From Triops longicaudatus (Eukaryota > Arthropoda > Branchiopoda > Notostraca > Triopsidae), in NCBI GenBank assembly GCA_022885665.1, contig JAGQDJ010000142.1, positions 1-64,000 on the forward strand: a DNA stretch of 64,000 bases, given 5' to 3'. The notes below the pieces were generated by a model. That model saw only the letters and a list, made by a program, of their open reading frames with translations. It was not told the DNA's origin and did not search any database. The translations under genes and the position numbers were made by a program. The first letter of the stretch is position 1. Each line of letters starts with the position of its first letter. Positions 31,275 through 44,100 of this stretch are shown here, piece after piece.

Positions 31275-33589
31275 CGAACTTAAAGCCTTTGATAAAGCCT
31301 GCAATTCAGGATGAAAAAGTACCTTTACAAGAGGAGGTTACTGAATTATAGTCCGTTAGATGGCGCTGAGAGACGAGAACCAAAACTATTTGAACAAATA
31401 AGCTCCATGCGGGTGAGTAACTTTTCCAAAGAAGTGCCACGAAACACGCGTGTTGCGATATTTTCCGTCTACTTTAAATTATGTGTTAAGTCTTCGTTAC
31501 TAATTGATGAAGGTACGGAAAATATTGCCAGGCTGACTAACAACAAAATAAAATGTTATTTGCATTCTTTGGGTACAATTGTCGTGGTCGTGGAACTCGG
31601 TTTTTGTCCTTGATACTTGATACTTATCACTTCGTTCAATCGTCTGTATTGTGCTTTTGATAAGAAAGTGTAGTTTTCTACCTTTATCGATATTTCTACG
31701 ATAAGGTTCGTTCAGGTTCTGTAGCCTTCAATAGGCTGTATATCAGTAGGCTTTGTTTTCTCAAATCATTTGAAATCTCCCTCCCCCACACATCCCCCTG
31801 TCTGGCTTATAGGGTAGGTTCTGATTGGCAAAGAAACAAGGTCAACTGCACGTTACATGTGCATGTACAGTTCTCGGGGGCGCGGAATATAATTAATTCT
31901 CCTGATGTTGGATGATGGTAGTGATGACCCATGCAAAGGTAAGAGTAGTACACCTTCTTGGCAACCTGTCAGGTCTCATCTGTGGCCACCTTTTGCCATA
32001 TTGCATATTCATATCCCACAATTCACCTCGTTTTATGGCTCTCAGAAGGCTAAGTTCCATCATCGTCATCATCCATGCGGTTCTCCATCCAGTGTTTGCT
32101 TCGCCCCACATTTACCCGTTCCCGTCTTGGGTTGATATTTATCGTATATACTTTGCTTGCTTGGTGGCCTCCAAAAGTCCAGTCAAGTCTTATTTCCAGC
32201 AAGAAGAGCGAAGGCGATGGAGCCTTCCAGCAGGCTAGTTTTGCCCATCATGGCTGCTGCTGCCTTTTTGCTTGTTCAGGCCCCTCGTTGTCTATTCAGA
32301 CCACCATCACCTTCAACGCCTCCTTTACTTAAAGGTTCGAAAAGGCCCTTCTCATCCCTTGACGTTTTTCCACTTCCCTTCGTTGGCCAGTGAGATCCCT
32401 CTCTATAAAGCCTCTCTTTCCTTTTGCATCTTTGCCATCTTGGTTGCTTGAGCAGAAGCTTTTCAGCTTGTGGGCTAGCTCTTTTCCGTTCTAAAACCTG
32501 CCTTCACATCACAGTTATTCTTTTTTTCCCTTTCGTCTTCTTTATCCCTGCGTGCGCAGTTAAAGCTATTCACAAAGAGTCGAAGTCCAGAGACTCCAAT
32601 TCTTAACCGGGCTTCCAGTTTCCCAATGTCCCAAAACCCGGGCAAAACCTGTATAATAATTCATCGGCCGTTTTGAAGAACAAGACGGATGGCAGGTACT
32701 GGTTGGAATCTTTTATGGAGGAACTCGTTTGTAAAAAGTGCAAGTTTCCTTATGTGGAAAGATTTTTTTCCTTTTTAGCTCTTTACGTAGAGATTTTAAA
32801 TAAGTGGGATCTTGCATGCAAGCAGTGAGGGAAGTATACACAAGAAAAAAAAATGAAAAAGGGTTGGTTTTTACTATTATGGGGTCTTGCTTCTGCGTTT
32901 CCTATGTTTGACAATTAATGCATGAAAGAAGAACGAAAGATGCAGGAGTGGCTGAGGATTAAAAAAGAATCTAGCGTCAAAAGATTTACAGGAGGAGGGG
33001 AAGGCTTTCGTCCTCTTTCTACATTACATGCGAGGGGTGGGGAAAATCATAGAATGGTCCGTAAAGCAAAATGCAATTAATGATCAGAAAAGTTTGGCAC
33101 CTTATAGGTATTTACGGCGAGACGTAGCGAGCACAGGTACTATTCCTTGTGGTACAATAAAAAAATCTGTTTGGATGTTGGATCTATCCAAATTGCAGCG
33201 TCATCAGCCCACGATTTATTAACCGTCGAAAGCTTCAAGCAAACAAAATGAATGATAATGGAGGTGATAAAAAAGTCTCCCTCGCTTTGGAAACTAGGTT
33301 TGCCTTCCCCATGCCTCCCTTTTCCATTTCTTTTCATTTCAGAAGTGAAATTTCGACTAGAGGCACCCAATTATAATCTAGCCCTAGTGACTGTAGTAAA
33401 GTTGTCGAATGGAGGTGTGAAAAGTTGAGATTCTGGTAGTTTGGTGAAAAATAAGTTTAAAAATCAGGGAGACACTGCATGATCATTTGCTCGAACATTT
33501 GCTCTACGAAGTGAAAAAAATGAACTTTTCCGTACCCTTATTTCTATTTTCCAAAGCGTTTTGTAGGCCGTTTGAAATGGGACGTTCAA

Positions 33590-33835
33590 ACCCCGGGTTA
33601 GTTTGTCACGTGGCACGGGTTGGGTGCGCGATCGCGGTGGCGCGCGGCACGCTTTTTTCTTCGTACTGCTTCAACTCATAGCGGCCTCGTCTTGGCGGCG
33701 TTGCTGGTTGGTCGGAGGGACCGCGGGCCGCCACCGTTGCTTAGGCCAAAAGACTTGCCCGCGCCGCGGCCGGCACTTTGTGGAGGAACGTTCTAAGGGA
33801 AGGGCGTGAGTGCCGCTTGCTCGGGCGCAAAGTGT
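33590..33835 (+). promoter_or_regulatory. pan: GC-rich, CpG-dense patch before pangolin
   Basis: A run with GCGCGATCGCGGTGGCGCGC, CGCGGGCCGCC and CCCGCGCCGCGGCCGG, clearly richer in G, C and CpG than the surrounding AT-rich sequence. It lies 0.7-1 kb before the pangolin start codon, where a promoter or a non-coding first exon would be expected. Function is inferred from position and composition only. Confidence 0.45.
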
Positions 33836-34562
33836 TGAGAGAGTTAACAAGCCTTGCCGCTTCCTCGTTGCCAAGCCTGAAAGGCACTGTCTACATCCTT
33901 TAGTCGTGCTCGTTGTGTCTGTGTCTATTCGTGTACTTTAATGTGTTTAGCGGGTTAAATCGAGAGCACCCCTTGAGAAAAATAGTTTCCCCAATAAAGT
34001 TGCGTGTTTCTGTACCAGAATACTTACAAGTTGCAGACCGTGGAGCGAACTCCCCTCAAAGAAGCATTGGATTTGAGTGTCAAGCCCCAAAGACCTGCCG
34101 TGCAACTTTGATATAACCCACTTGGAATCAATTCCATATGTAAATGTGCGCAGCTCTGCCGTTTTCGTGAACTGTGCAAGCCAAAAGTTGTTGCCGTGCT
34201 TAAGTCGCCAGGAATGTAAACTCGTGACAGCTTTCTTCAGTCCTCATTTCCAACCCTCACTTCTGGATTCCTTTACTCGATTACTGAAAGCTTCAATCTC
34301 TCTCTCATGGCAATTGAAAGCTAGCTTCTAAGAAACTCCTCCGTTTTCTATGCTTCGCCAGCTTGAATTCTCGGATAACTGGTCTGTGTCGGATTACTCC
34401 CTTTTACAACTCCTTCTCCCCTCGCCCGCGCAAATAAAAAATAAAATAAAAAGTGCTCTGAAGCGACATGGGCACATGTGTTGTGTGATGGTACTCTCCA
34501 TTCCGATCAGGATTTATTGTTGATATCATAGTCAGCCCCGGAGCCGAGCTCAAGACACCATC

Positions 34563-37500
34563 ATGCCGCACGTGAGCGGAGTCGACGCGGACGATTTAAA
34601 CACTGATGAAGTGAAAGTGTTCAAGGAAGAAGATCATGAAGAAGAAGAAAGACCCCCGGATGTGGATAACGTTGGGGAGGATAAAACCAGCCTTATCACC
34701 GAGTCCGAAGAGGTACAAAAATCCCAACCCTTTTCTTTCTGTATACCCGTCAAGTTCATTTTAATGTATTGTGCACCCTTCTGCAGATTTAATTGTGATA
34801 TTTATTCAGGACTTTTATCTCTTAACATTGTTGCCAGGCTCCCGATACGCGCACAAGATTTTTGGGTACCTAAAGTCTGGCATGGTGTGCATAGATTAGA
34901 ACTAGCGAGCTCTCTTTTGGTACTATTTCTTTGGAATACCTTCTTTCGAGGGGGTTGAGGGGGGAGGGTTAGATATTTTCTCCTTTACCACCTCACGTCC
35001 GTTTACCTCCCTAGGGCCATTGGGTTGATAAGCTTTTTGGACAGGGAAAAAGGGCTGAATCTCCCAAAAATGGGGTAGGACCTTGACTTAAAGCTTTTGT
35101 CTAATTAACTGTGCTAATCGTCAACTTAGCACACATTATGTCTCCAAACTCGGGGTGAAATCCCGGCAGGATTGAATTCCTTTGCTAACGAAGAAAGCAG
35201 GCTAGCGACCTTAAGGGAGGGTGATGTTGGGAAACTCTGGGAGTTTGGTTGGGAGAAATCTGCGTTGGCACGCGATTTCATAGTGCGCGCTTGTTTCCAA
35301 AATAACGCTGCCCGTCATGAAAACTTCCGCCGATATTTTAGCCTGGTTGGTGGTGGCAGTGCTGGCCCCTTTGGCCGGGTTCCCTTGTTCTTTCCACATG
35401 AGCCAAAAGCGAGCGACACCAAATTGCGATGGCATAGTGGAAGAATGTCGTCCTTCTCTTGTTCTTGTCGTAGAGCCAAACCTCCCCAAAAAGCATTGGG
35501 AAGATCGGGAGGAGAGAACGGAGGAAGAGAGTGGAGAAACAGCCCGTGTGTTGGGCTCTTGGTTGGCATTGGGCTGGGGGAATGATAGGGGCTTAAACAT
35601 CGTGTATGTATGCTAGGGTCTAGGAGAGCCCAAGTAGACGTAGCTCAGTGGAAAGGAGAGAACGAAACGTAGGTAGTACGAAGACACGAACATGGAAAAC
35701 AGTCAACGCAAAGGCTTTGTGAAAGGGAAGGAAAAGGAGGCAGAAAAAGGAAGACTTTGAAAATGTACGAAAAAGAAAAAAGAAGACGAGCCAAAGGGAG
35801 AAGAAGCTTTTCTACGAAAATAGAACCGCCGTTTTGGTTGCCCGTGTTCCCCCGTAGAATGCTCGCTTATCCCATTTTTTCCCCATTTAAAAAATAAACG
35901 CTGCTGGGATTATCCTCACTCAGATCTTGCGAATCTAATTTTAGCTAGAGCGTGCTCTTAACCTAAAAAACTCCCCCTATGATGGCCATAATAAGTAGCA
36001 CAGCAAAAAGGGGTGTAAAAATCATTTGCTTGAAATTACAACTAAGTATTGGAAACGACAATCAGGTAGGAGAGACCTTACCTTACGTATGCAATACATC
36101 ACTTTTTTTATTCGACCCAAATGTATTGTCTGGAGCGCAATGACGGGAAAGTGATACAATGTTGTCTGTAAAAATTTAGGACACCAGACCAGAAAATAGC
36201 CTTTTCGATAACTTTTTTTTTGCGCACATAGGTAGGGTCACGACATGTTGTTTGGAATTAAATATCTGTAAAAGTGAACCTGCGTAAAACGGGACGTTCC
36301 CGGTCACCTGGGCTGAGAATTTCGATGCATGGTATTTTCTTATGTCGAAGCAAGCTAAGAAACTACACCATAACTAAAATGATTTAATTTACGAAATAAA
36401 TTTGGAAAGTGGGAAAATAAACTGAAAAATTCTGCTCCGTTTGGGCTGTGTTATGTTTTCTGTAACAATTAACCTTCTGTTCCTATCACGAAAGTAACGT
36501 GATGTTTCTGCACTGGGAGCATTGCGTAGGACGAAAGAGCTTGATAAAATTAAAACGGAAACATGTCAAAAATAATCTTAGGCTGGAAGCTTTATTAAAA
36601 AAGATATGCTGCATAGATTTTTCCTGAGTGTTGTAGTATTAGGCACAAAGTAAACTAACACAGTAACTTCGAGGCACTTGAAATTTTGTGGACTTATTTT
36701 TTTTTTACTACATTTCTTAGCACAAAATACGTTGTTTATATACCTGTGCTTCTCTTCAGATTTGACATGAAACTTGCTATGTGTCGTACAGACCTATTTT
36801 TATAGTTTCGTCAAACAAGTACTTCCCAAGCCCCACATTAGCCAAATAAAATTTATTTTCACGTTTTTATTAAATTTCTGTGAATGCATACCCTGTAAGT
36901 AAGATGGGAAAGTCTGAAGACGTCTTGGTTGCTTAGCTTTCGATGGGACAGGCTTCTACTGTAATTAAGAGAATTGGCTACGAACAGTACTCAGATTTAA
37001 GAGAAATTAATCAGACCTTTGGCTAATCTTTCACTGTTCTCGTTGTTTACAGGGAAAATCGTCGACAGTTCCGGGTCAGAGTTACGCCTCTAAGAACAGT
37101 TTGCGACCAGAGTCCAGCTCCATTTTTGGTAAGTTATTCAACATGTTACTCTCTTTTTATCAGGTCGCTTAAAACGTATTCATTGGGAAATTGTTGGGCT
37201 TTTCAAACTTTCCACTTGGCCGGGGGACTCGTTTGGTCGAAGGGCAATCAAAGTCCAGAGCCAGAGCAGATGGATCAAAAGTGACCTTTAGTACCAAAGT
37301 GCTGTACTGTTCCAGAGGAGCTAACGCCCTGCCTTGTTTAACCCTGTTGTGAACTTGGCATTAACGCTTGAAAGGCAAGGCAAGATAACATGTCGCGTAG
37401 CGATGTCATCCCGACGGGTTTTGACTGGCTTCGGACTTGTGGCAGCCAAGCCTTGTCCCGTTGATGGTGAGGGAAGATACTTTCCACTGGCCTCTCCCTG

Positions 37501-40500
37501 AAAGCTTTATAGGCTGTGACCCCCCTCAGGACAACTAAAACCAATGGAGAAGATATATACAACCATAACAATAGGTTTTCCATAATAATAAAACTTGCAT
37601 TGCTTACCTAAGCAGTAGCCACACCGTACCAGCCTTTTTACCCGAGCTGGAAATTTCATTCTTCGGAAGCCAGGCTCCAGGATTTACCGACACGTCAAGC
37701 CTTCGGGCCCAATGAGAAGTTTAAAATTTCGCAACGGCTTTATGGCAGTATTTTCTACACTGTTTTTCAATGGCTTTATTGTATTGTACCGAGAGCGGGA
37801 ATAAGTACAATGCATCCCTGATTGAACCCAAGGCCTTGGCAAGAAAAATTTTGAGGCCAATTTTTTTAAAGCTAGTGTGAAGAATCTCCAGCTGGGAAGC
37901 TGTGTAAACAAATAAGGAGGCACGAAAATTTTCTACTTTGGAAGGTTTCTAGACGAGACGAGCCTCTCCCACCCAGTGTCGACTGTCAAACAAAAACCAA
38001 CCCCTTTTCTGCATATGTTTTCTGTGTATATATAACAGACAAAGTGAGAGCGTGTGAAGGGATATTAGGCAGGTTGCATGGAAGCAAATCACCCAAGTAA
38101 ACTTTCGACTCGACTCACCCCATTAGTCTTGCCAACCCAAAACCCCCTCGTCTTTCCTTTTTTACCCTCAACCAAGCCCTACTAAACACTCAGAAGGGGT
38201 TGCAATGTTCACAGGAGGGTGGAACGGGGGGTGAACCTGTCTCGTTAGTTGCTTCGTCACTATTTCCTTTTCGTGTTTTTAACGTTACATATTTCTTTGT
38301 GCATGGTGGGTTCCGCTTAATAGGGACACATTTTTGTTGGGTGCATTTCAAGAAATAGCCTACCACACACGATCCGTTTCGTTCTTATGGAATCAAAACA
38401 GCTAGTTAATTGCGATTATCTGTCTTAATCGCAGGATATACGATCACGTAAGAAAGGAGCAGTGTAAGAAAACTTGGGGCTTAGCATTTAACAAACATCA
38501 ACAATGAATTTTGGAGAAATGGTTTCATTATTCGAAGCCAGATTTAGCATGGAACGGAGTATTTAATGTACTTTTAATATTTCCGTGATGAATGTCTAGA
38601 AAACGAGGTAAATTGTTACCAGTAAAAACACCTCAATGAACTAATAAATAATCTTGCTGGGTTATTGCAGCGTAATTGAAAGTTAGTGTTTTATCACTGA
38701 GATGGTTACCAGTCACGTAGGAATTTGGAATTTGTTGACAAAAATGCTTTCGTAATGCCGTAGAAAAATTAAATCGTATCGTCGTAAATTCGCTTGTCAA
38801 ATAGGAAAGTTCCTGGATATTCACTTTTCTGATCTTGTCACGGTTCACTAGTGATTGATATGTAAATTGGACCCACTTAATTATGTATCTGGCGTAATAG
38901 AGTATCGGTATACGGATCGTCGCTCCACAGCAGATCGCGAGAAATGAGTTTGCAAAACAGGCCCTTTTCATTGAAAACTTTTTTCTCGAACACTTACATG
39001 AATGATCAGAAGCACAGAAGTTTTGCGTAAGCAAAAGTGGAATATTTGGAGAAGTTTGAGAAAATATTTCGAAAAAATGCAACCAAACACCGTGCCTGTA
39101 TGAAGTTGTGAAAGAATTCCATGGGTAGTTTCGTTCTTTTGCTATTAAGTGTGCAAGATATATGTGCGGTTAGGGACTTGGAAAATTGCTGTACTGGAAG
39201 CGAAGTTTTTAAGACTCTAATTAAAGAGAGCTAGTTTCGTGTGTCCTTTTAAACTTGCTTGTTGTTGGCTAACAATATGGCTCCAAAATGCTGTCGTGCA
39301 CTTTTCTCGGTTTTAACGTATCCCGAAAAGTTGCCTCACGGCGCCAATTTGGGGTTCTTGGGTTAGCGCAATTTGTGCCGAGTTCGTTATGGCGTTCTGT
39401 TTTGTACACTTACCTTAGGGTTTCACCACCTGGCAACATTGGAGTGCTTGGTCTCGTAAAGTATGGCAATATATGGGTAATCTTGGTGACGTGTAGATTA
39501 GATGAAGTCAGGGCAGCGCGGAAATAAAAATAAAAAATGGAGGAAAAAAAAAAACAGTTGAAAACAAGCCCAGGGAAAGGCTCTTGTAAAACGATTAGTA
39601 AGTAGCTGGTAGTCTTCTCGTATTGGCTACTAATGAGTGTGCAATTTTCCAGGTATTTAGTTGGATGCGACAACAGCTTTTTACGAGTCTACCTGGCTAA
39701 CAATCATGTGAGGTATTTCTATTACTCGTAAAGAACCGGGAAAGTGCACAGCAAGGTCTGAATTCGTTCCTTTTTCAGTATGTAAGCTAGTTCCCAACTT
39801 TAAGAAACTCGAGGGAACAATATTATAATACTTTAAAAAAGTTACACGTCTTAAGAAAGCAAGAAGGAAACTTGAAAATAAAATAGATGAAGTAACTAAT
39901 TTTACGCAATTCAGTCATCTTTTTATGTTAGTGTTTTTCTTTGTGACTGCGTTTGCTGATACCTTGTTGACTGCTGGTTAACAAAGTTAATTTGTTATTA
40001 TTCTACAACAAAGGGTAATTAAAGTCAGACATTCCAGTCATTGGTTTAGCTTGTAAAGCCCAGTCAACATAGATTTGAGAAGAATAGGACTGTAATTTAG
40101 GGTCAAATTAACGTAGGGACTTTTTGCTATATATATATTACGTCACGTGTAAAATTCCTTTCGGGCCTCGCACTCAGAATGTCTCCAGTAAGTATAAAGT
40201 TGCCTTGGTTCGCGGTGAGTTGCGTACATAAATGTGGTGTGCGTCTCTTTCGCGTTTTAATAGCAAAACGGGCTTGACGCCACACGACAGGTGTGTCGCA
40301 CGCCGATGAAGCTCTTTTTTTACCCAAAATTTGCGCGTTTCCCCTCTTTACGAGACTTTAGTGGTCCACTTTCCTGTGGCTTACTTTTCTAAAGGGTTTA
40401 TAACACGCAACGGCGACTTTCGTTATGCGACGGCGCGTATGTTCTACCGACAATCTTCCTTTGTTGTACTTTCCAGTACATTGTATTTTTTCTTCTTCTT

Positions 40501-41112
40501 AGCTTGTTTGTCTTAATTTGCCTAAGTTAGGGTATGACTTGTGTGGCATACAAGTCATGTCGGTAGGGTAGAAAGCCAAGTTATATTGATGGGAGGTGTA
40601 ATTGAAGTCCCGAAAATGCTATAGTTTTTCTGTTTTTGTTGTCTCCCCTTTCGTGTCGATTGCACTCCGATTAGCCCGACTGAAAACGGACCAAGTACAG
40701 TGCTATTACTCAATTATAAAGTTCTTAGAACATTCCTGGATTGAGTTATGACTAGGGGAGTTTATATACGGTGATTACGGTCAACGTGTACAATGAAGTA
40801 GGGAACCTGGTGTGGCAACAGTCCACCAAACTGGGGATATTGAAAGCGCAGCTTCACAAGCCATGTATGCAAGAAAATCCTCGCATAGTGTCGCGTGTAT
40901 ACACGCATTTCACTGTACATGATTTACACGTATTCACATGTTTCAGATAGTTGTATGAACTTGAATTGTATAATCAAGACCATTAATTGTCTTCCGTTGT
41001 TTTAGGACGCGGATTGGAATCGCTGTCTCATGCATCGCCACTCAATATGGGTTACTTGGTGTCTCATTACCCGTACCATAACGGTATGGCGTCATCCTTA
41101 CCGGTGTCAATG
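34563..41112 (+). CDS. pan: Pangolin/TCF transcription factor, first three coding exons (partial)
   Basis: Wnt-pathway DNA-binding effector that binds beta-catenin/Armadillo through its N-terminus. Exons: 34563-34712 (50 codons, phase 0 donor gtacaa), 37053-37128 and 41006-41112 (donor gtaagt), all in phase; together 111 codons. Exon 1 reads MPHVSGVDADDLNTDEVKVF and then an acidic stretch, the beta-catenin-binding region as in vertebrate TCF7L2 and insect pan. Exon 2 gives SSTVPGQSYASKNSLRPESS; exon 3 gives LSHASPLNMGYLVSHYPYHNG, a block I recognise from insect pangolin. The start ATG has a good context (ACCATCATGCC). The HMG box and C-clamp lie beyond the window; no further exon was found up to 64000. 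Confidence 0.88.
34713..37052 (+). other. pan: Pangolin intron between exons 1 and 2
   Basis: 2.3 kb. At 35172-35616 several frames on both strands are open at once because this part is GC-richer; none resembles a known family. Otherwise AT-rich and unremarkable. Confidence 0.65.
40534..40558. repeat. Short perfect inverted repeat
   Basis: ATGACTTGT and ACAAGTCAT, a 9-bp stem around a 7-base loop in a pangolin intron. Function unknown. Confidence 0.6.
40893..40906. repeat. 14-bp palindrome
   Basis: GCGTGTATACACGC reads the same on both strands. It may be a chance or a dimeric binding site. Confidence 0.6.
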
Positions 41113-44100
41113 GTAAGTCAGCCATTTTACTTTCTTCATCGGGGGGCGCTTTGTAGAACAATGATCAAGACAGTTGGGGGAAAAACAAGAACAGTGAAGA
41201 AAATGCAGCGTATTACATGTGTACAAGACACATGTCGGGGTCGCCGTTGTACCAGTAAGGTTGGTAGGTTTCAGCTAAAATAACATCTGGCTGGTTCCCC
41301 GCTTTTATAGGTCTTGTTTATCCAACAAGCATTCTTTGGCATGCAAGCAGGACCGGAGTCAAAGGAAAAAAAGTTCGGGACGCAGGTAAAATAAGCAAGG
41401 TGATAGAATAGGGAAGATGAGGAAGAAGGAAAGATGGGGTATGTTTCGTGAGGCTTGTTATTGGACTCTTCACGTTTTTGGTCGAGCCTAGCAGTTGCAG
41501 CCATGTTTTTTATCACGCTGGTATGGGCCAAAGGAGTACTATGTTATTTTTTATAACGCCCCTTGGGTGCGAGGCTCCTCGTTGGCGCCCGGTTCATGAT
41601 GGCGGAGGCATGACAATGAATTGAAGAAACTGGAGGGAAACCTGAGGCTCATGTAAAAGAGTTAAAAAGGTCTGTAAAAGCCAAGGTGAAGCTAGAAAAG
41701 AAGATAAAAGAGGGGCAAAAAGAAGAAAGAGGAGGAGGTGGTGGTCAGCCGTGGTGATGCCGTGGACACAGATACCTTTTTGTTTGTGGCCTCCGGGCAA
41801 AGCTGCATAGTTAGATGGAACTCTCGCTTCCCAAACCATGTCCAGTAACCGGTTTGTTATATAGGGGTATTTGGCAAAAGGCTCTGAATTCGGTGGTGTT
41901 TCTCGCTCCTAGTACCCCAGTGGAGCAAGGTGGGCTAGAAGAAAAGGCCCAGGTAAGAGGAAAGGGAGAAACCATGCGTGTTAACAAGGGCGGGCAGGTA
42001 GAAGAATGACGCTAACAAGCCACAGCTTCCAGCATTCTCTACTATTCTCCAGTACGACAGTTTAAAATCCGTAACTCGCAATATTTTCATTGTCTAGAAA
42101 ATGAGTTTTTCCGCCCCGCGGAAAGTTACGTACCGAAATGAGGCTTTATAAAATTCCCAAATGCTTTCTCCCCTTTGATACAAATCTTCCCGTGTTTTCC
42201 GGCACTTGGAATCTGGTAACAGGAGCTGCAACAAGAGACGCCAGTGACCACCGAACGCGTAGGCCGCACCATTGTTAAGTTACCGCTCTCAAATGCCAGT
42301 AACAGCCCTTGGTTACCAAGCAAGAAGTTCTGAGGCCACAAACACATACGGAGGGATAGTGTGGCAAGATGGGTCTTGTAGATAACGAAACCAAGGTGTG
42401 GTGTAAACGTTAGGTCAGGGTCTCGACCTGAGTGAACCACAGGGTTCCGGTTATGGTCAACAATGAGTGTTGTCGTTTTTCAACCACAATCTCAAATACA
42501 GTAGTAAATGCAGAGACCCTTACTTAGTCGTCGGTCAGCCAGGCGGTTGCAATCAAAACGGAACATGAAAATTTGCTTTGCTTTCCACGCAGGGGAAACA
42601 ATTCTTAACTTAAAAAGTACGTTTTTTTCGCTATTGAATAAAAAAAAAATAGAAACGCCTGTCTCAGTAATAGCCTTCCGTCTGCACAGATGCACAATAA
42701 AAAAGAAACACCTCCCGTGTTTTTTTTAATTCTTAATAAATAATTGTAAAAACACCAAAGAGAAAAATAAAAATGAAGGGAAAAGTTTTCACCCCGATTT
42801 ATTCAATGTTTGTCCGTTAATGGCTAAGCTTTCAACCCTCCACCTGCGGTTCTCGTGTAAGGGTGGAAAAGGTGGAGAAGGCTTGCACTCTAGTGTAGGC
42901 TTAGGCAGGTTTAATTTCCCACCTGATGCTTCCTGATGCGTGGCACATGTCAGTTCATGACGGGCCGTTGGGAACGGGGGTTAGTGTACGTGTATATATA
43001 CGTCATGTGTTGAATTGAAGGATTGTTGGATCCCTACCAACAAAGCAGCTTATTTCCCCCGCTATTCTAAAGTTGGGAAACTTGTCCAAGCCTCACCTCA
43101 ACCTGTAGGTTGTATAGGCGTACACTTAAACAAGAAAAAAATGAAAGAAAACGTGGAAGACGAGACGCTAGAAAAGTTGAGGTCAGATAATTAATGGATT
43201 CAGCAAGGTTTAAAGACGTTCGTTTTTGGGGGCCACTGTGTCTTTGCCTCTTCCCAAGATGCTTAGCCCGTCTTATTTGTAACCATAATCTTGTTCCGTG
43301 GGGACAAGACTGGGGGGAGAGTTCACGTTCCCATAGACGACCCAAGAGAGACCCATAGAAGAAGGAAAAAGTGAGCAAGAAGGCCATTTGGCTTGATTTT
43401 GACAGACTTAAAGCTTGGCAGTAAGTAAAAGGAAGCTGGTGCACATTCCAATATGGTAGACCCCGACCTTCATGTTCTAATAAAGAAGGTGGGGGCTGTG
43501 CAGGGGGTCAGCGTAAAAGTTTCCCCCCAATTTTATTCCAATTGTCCACTTTACCCTGCTGGGCTGGAATTGAGGTCAAACTTGCCTCATTTTTCTCGTT
43601 TTCCCTAACTATGTGTGCTCTAAAATTACTGAGGGGGTCGTGGGGTATTTGGTAAGGAAGTTGAGTATCAAGACGCAAGTGCGAAATAGAACCGTGAGCG
43701 CGCATTGGCTGTTACTGTTAAGTTACTTAGAAGGCCGTGCCAGGTTGTTTCCCACGCTGTCGAACATAAGAACGTTTCCTTTACGCACCGAGCGGAAGCT
43801 GAAGTCAAATAGAGGGAAGGGTGGTGAAAAATGAAGTCCTATTTGTTGATTAAATTAGTTTACCATCTCCCCAAGAATCAATTCTTTTGTATTCCACTTA
43901 CAATTACTTTCCTTGATATTATTTATTTTCCTAAAAATATTATTCTTTCTTAAAATACTTCTATTTCCATTGCAACTTTTGTTTTCCATGGGAGTTTCAT
44001 TGATTTCTCGTAAGATTTATTTAATTATATTTTAAAGTAATACTTTGCGTTTTCGAAGGGTGCGTTGGTACATTGTGAGGGTATGCGTGCATGATTTTCC

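Larger units (their letters stand above)
31019..34562. other. Spacer and presumptive 5' region of pangolin
   Basis: 3.5 kb without a recognisable coding gene. The first 260 bases are the LIM gene 3' UTR. Purine- and pyrimidine-rich tracts follow, giving several short open frames without family resemblance. The CpG-dense patch described separately lies at 33590-33835. Confidence 0.55.
37129..41005 (+). other. pan: Pangolin intron between exons 2 and 3
   Basis: 3.9 kb. Contains a 149-codon minus-strand frame (38633-39082) that I do not recognise, a 9-bp-stem inverted repeat (40534-40558) and a 14-bp palindrome (40893-40906). No gene can be supported. Confidence 0.65.

Noticed and set aside
35172..35616. 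Overlapping open frames of 80-137 codons on both strands
   Set aside because: All frames are open together because the segment is GC-richer and stop-poor; no family resemblance.
38633..39082. 149-codon minus-strand frame, briefly considered as an inner-membrane insertase-like (COX18) fragment
   Set aside because: Only a vague resemblance in one hydrophobic stretch; no motif, no splice partners, and a frame of this length is expected about once by chance in this window.
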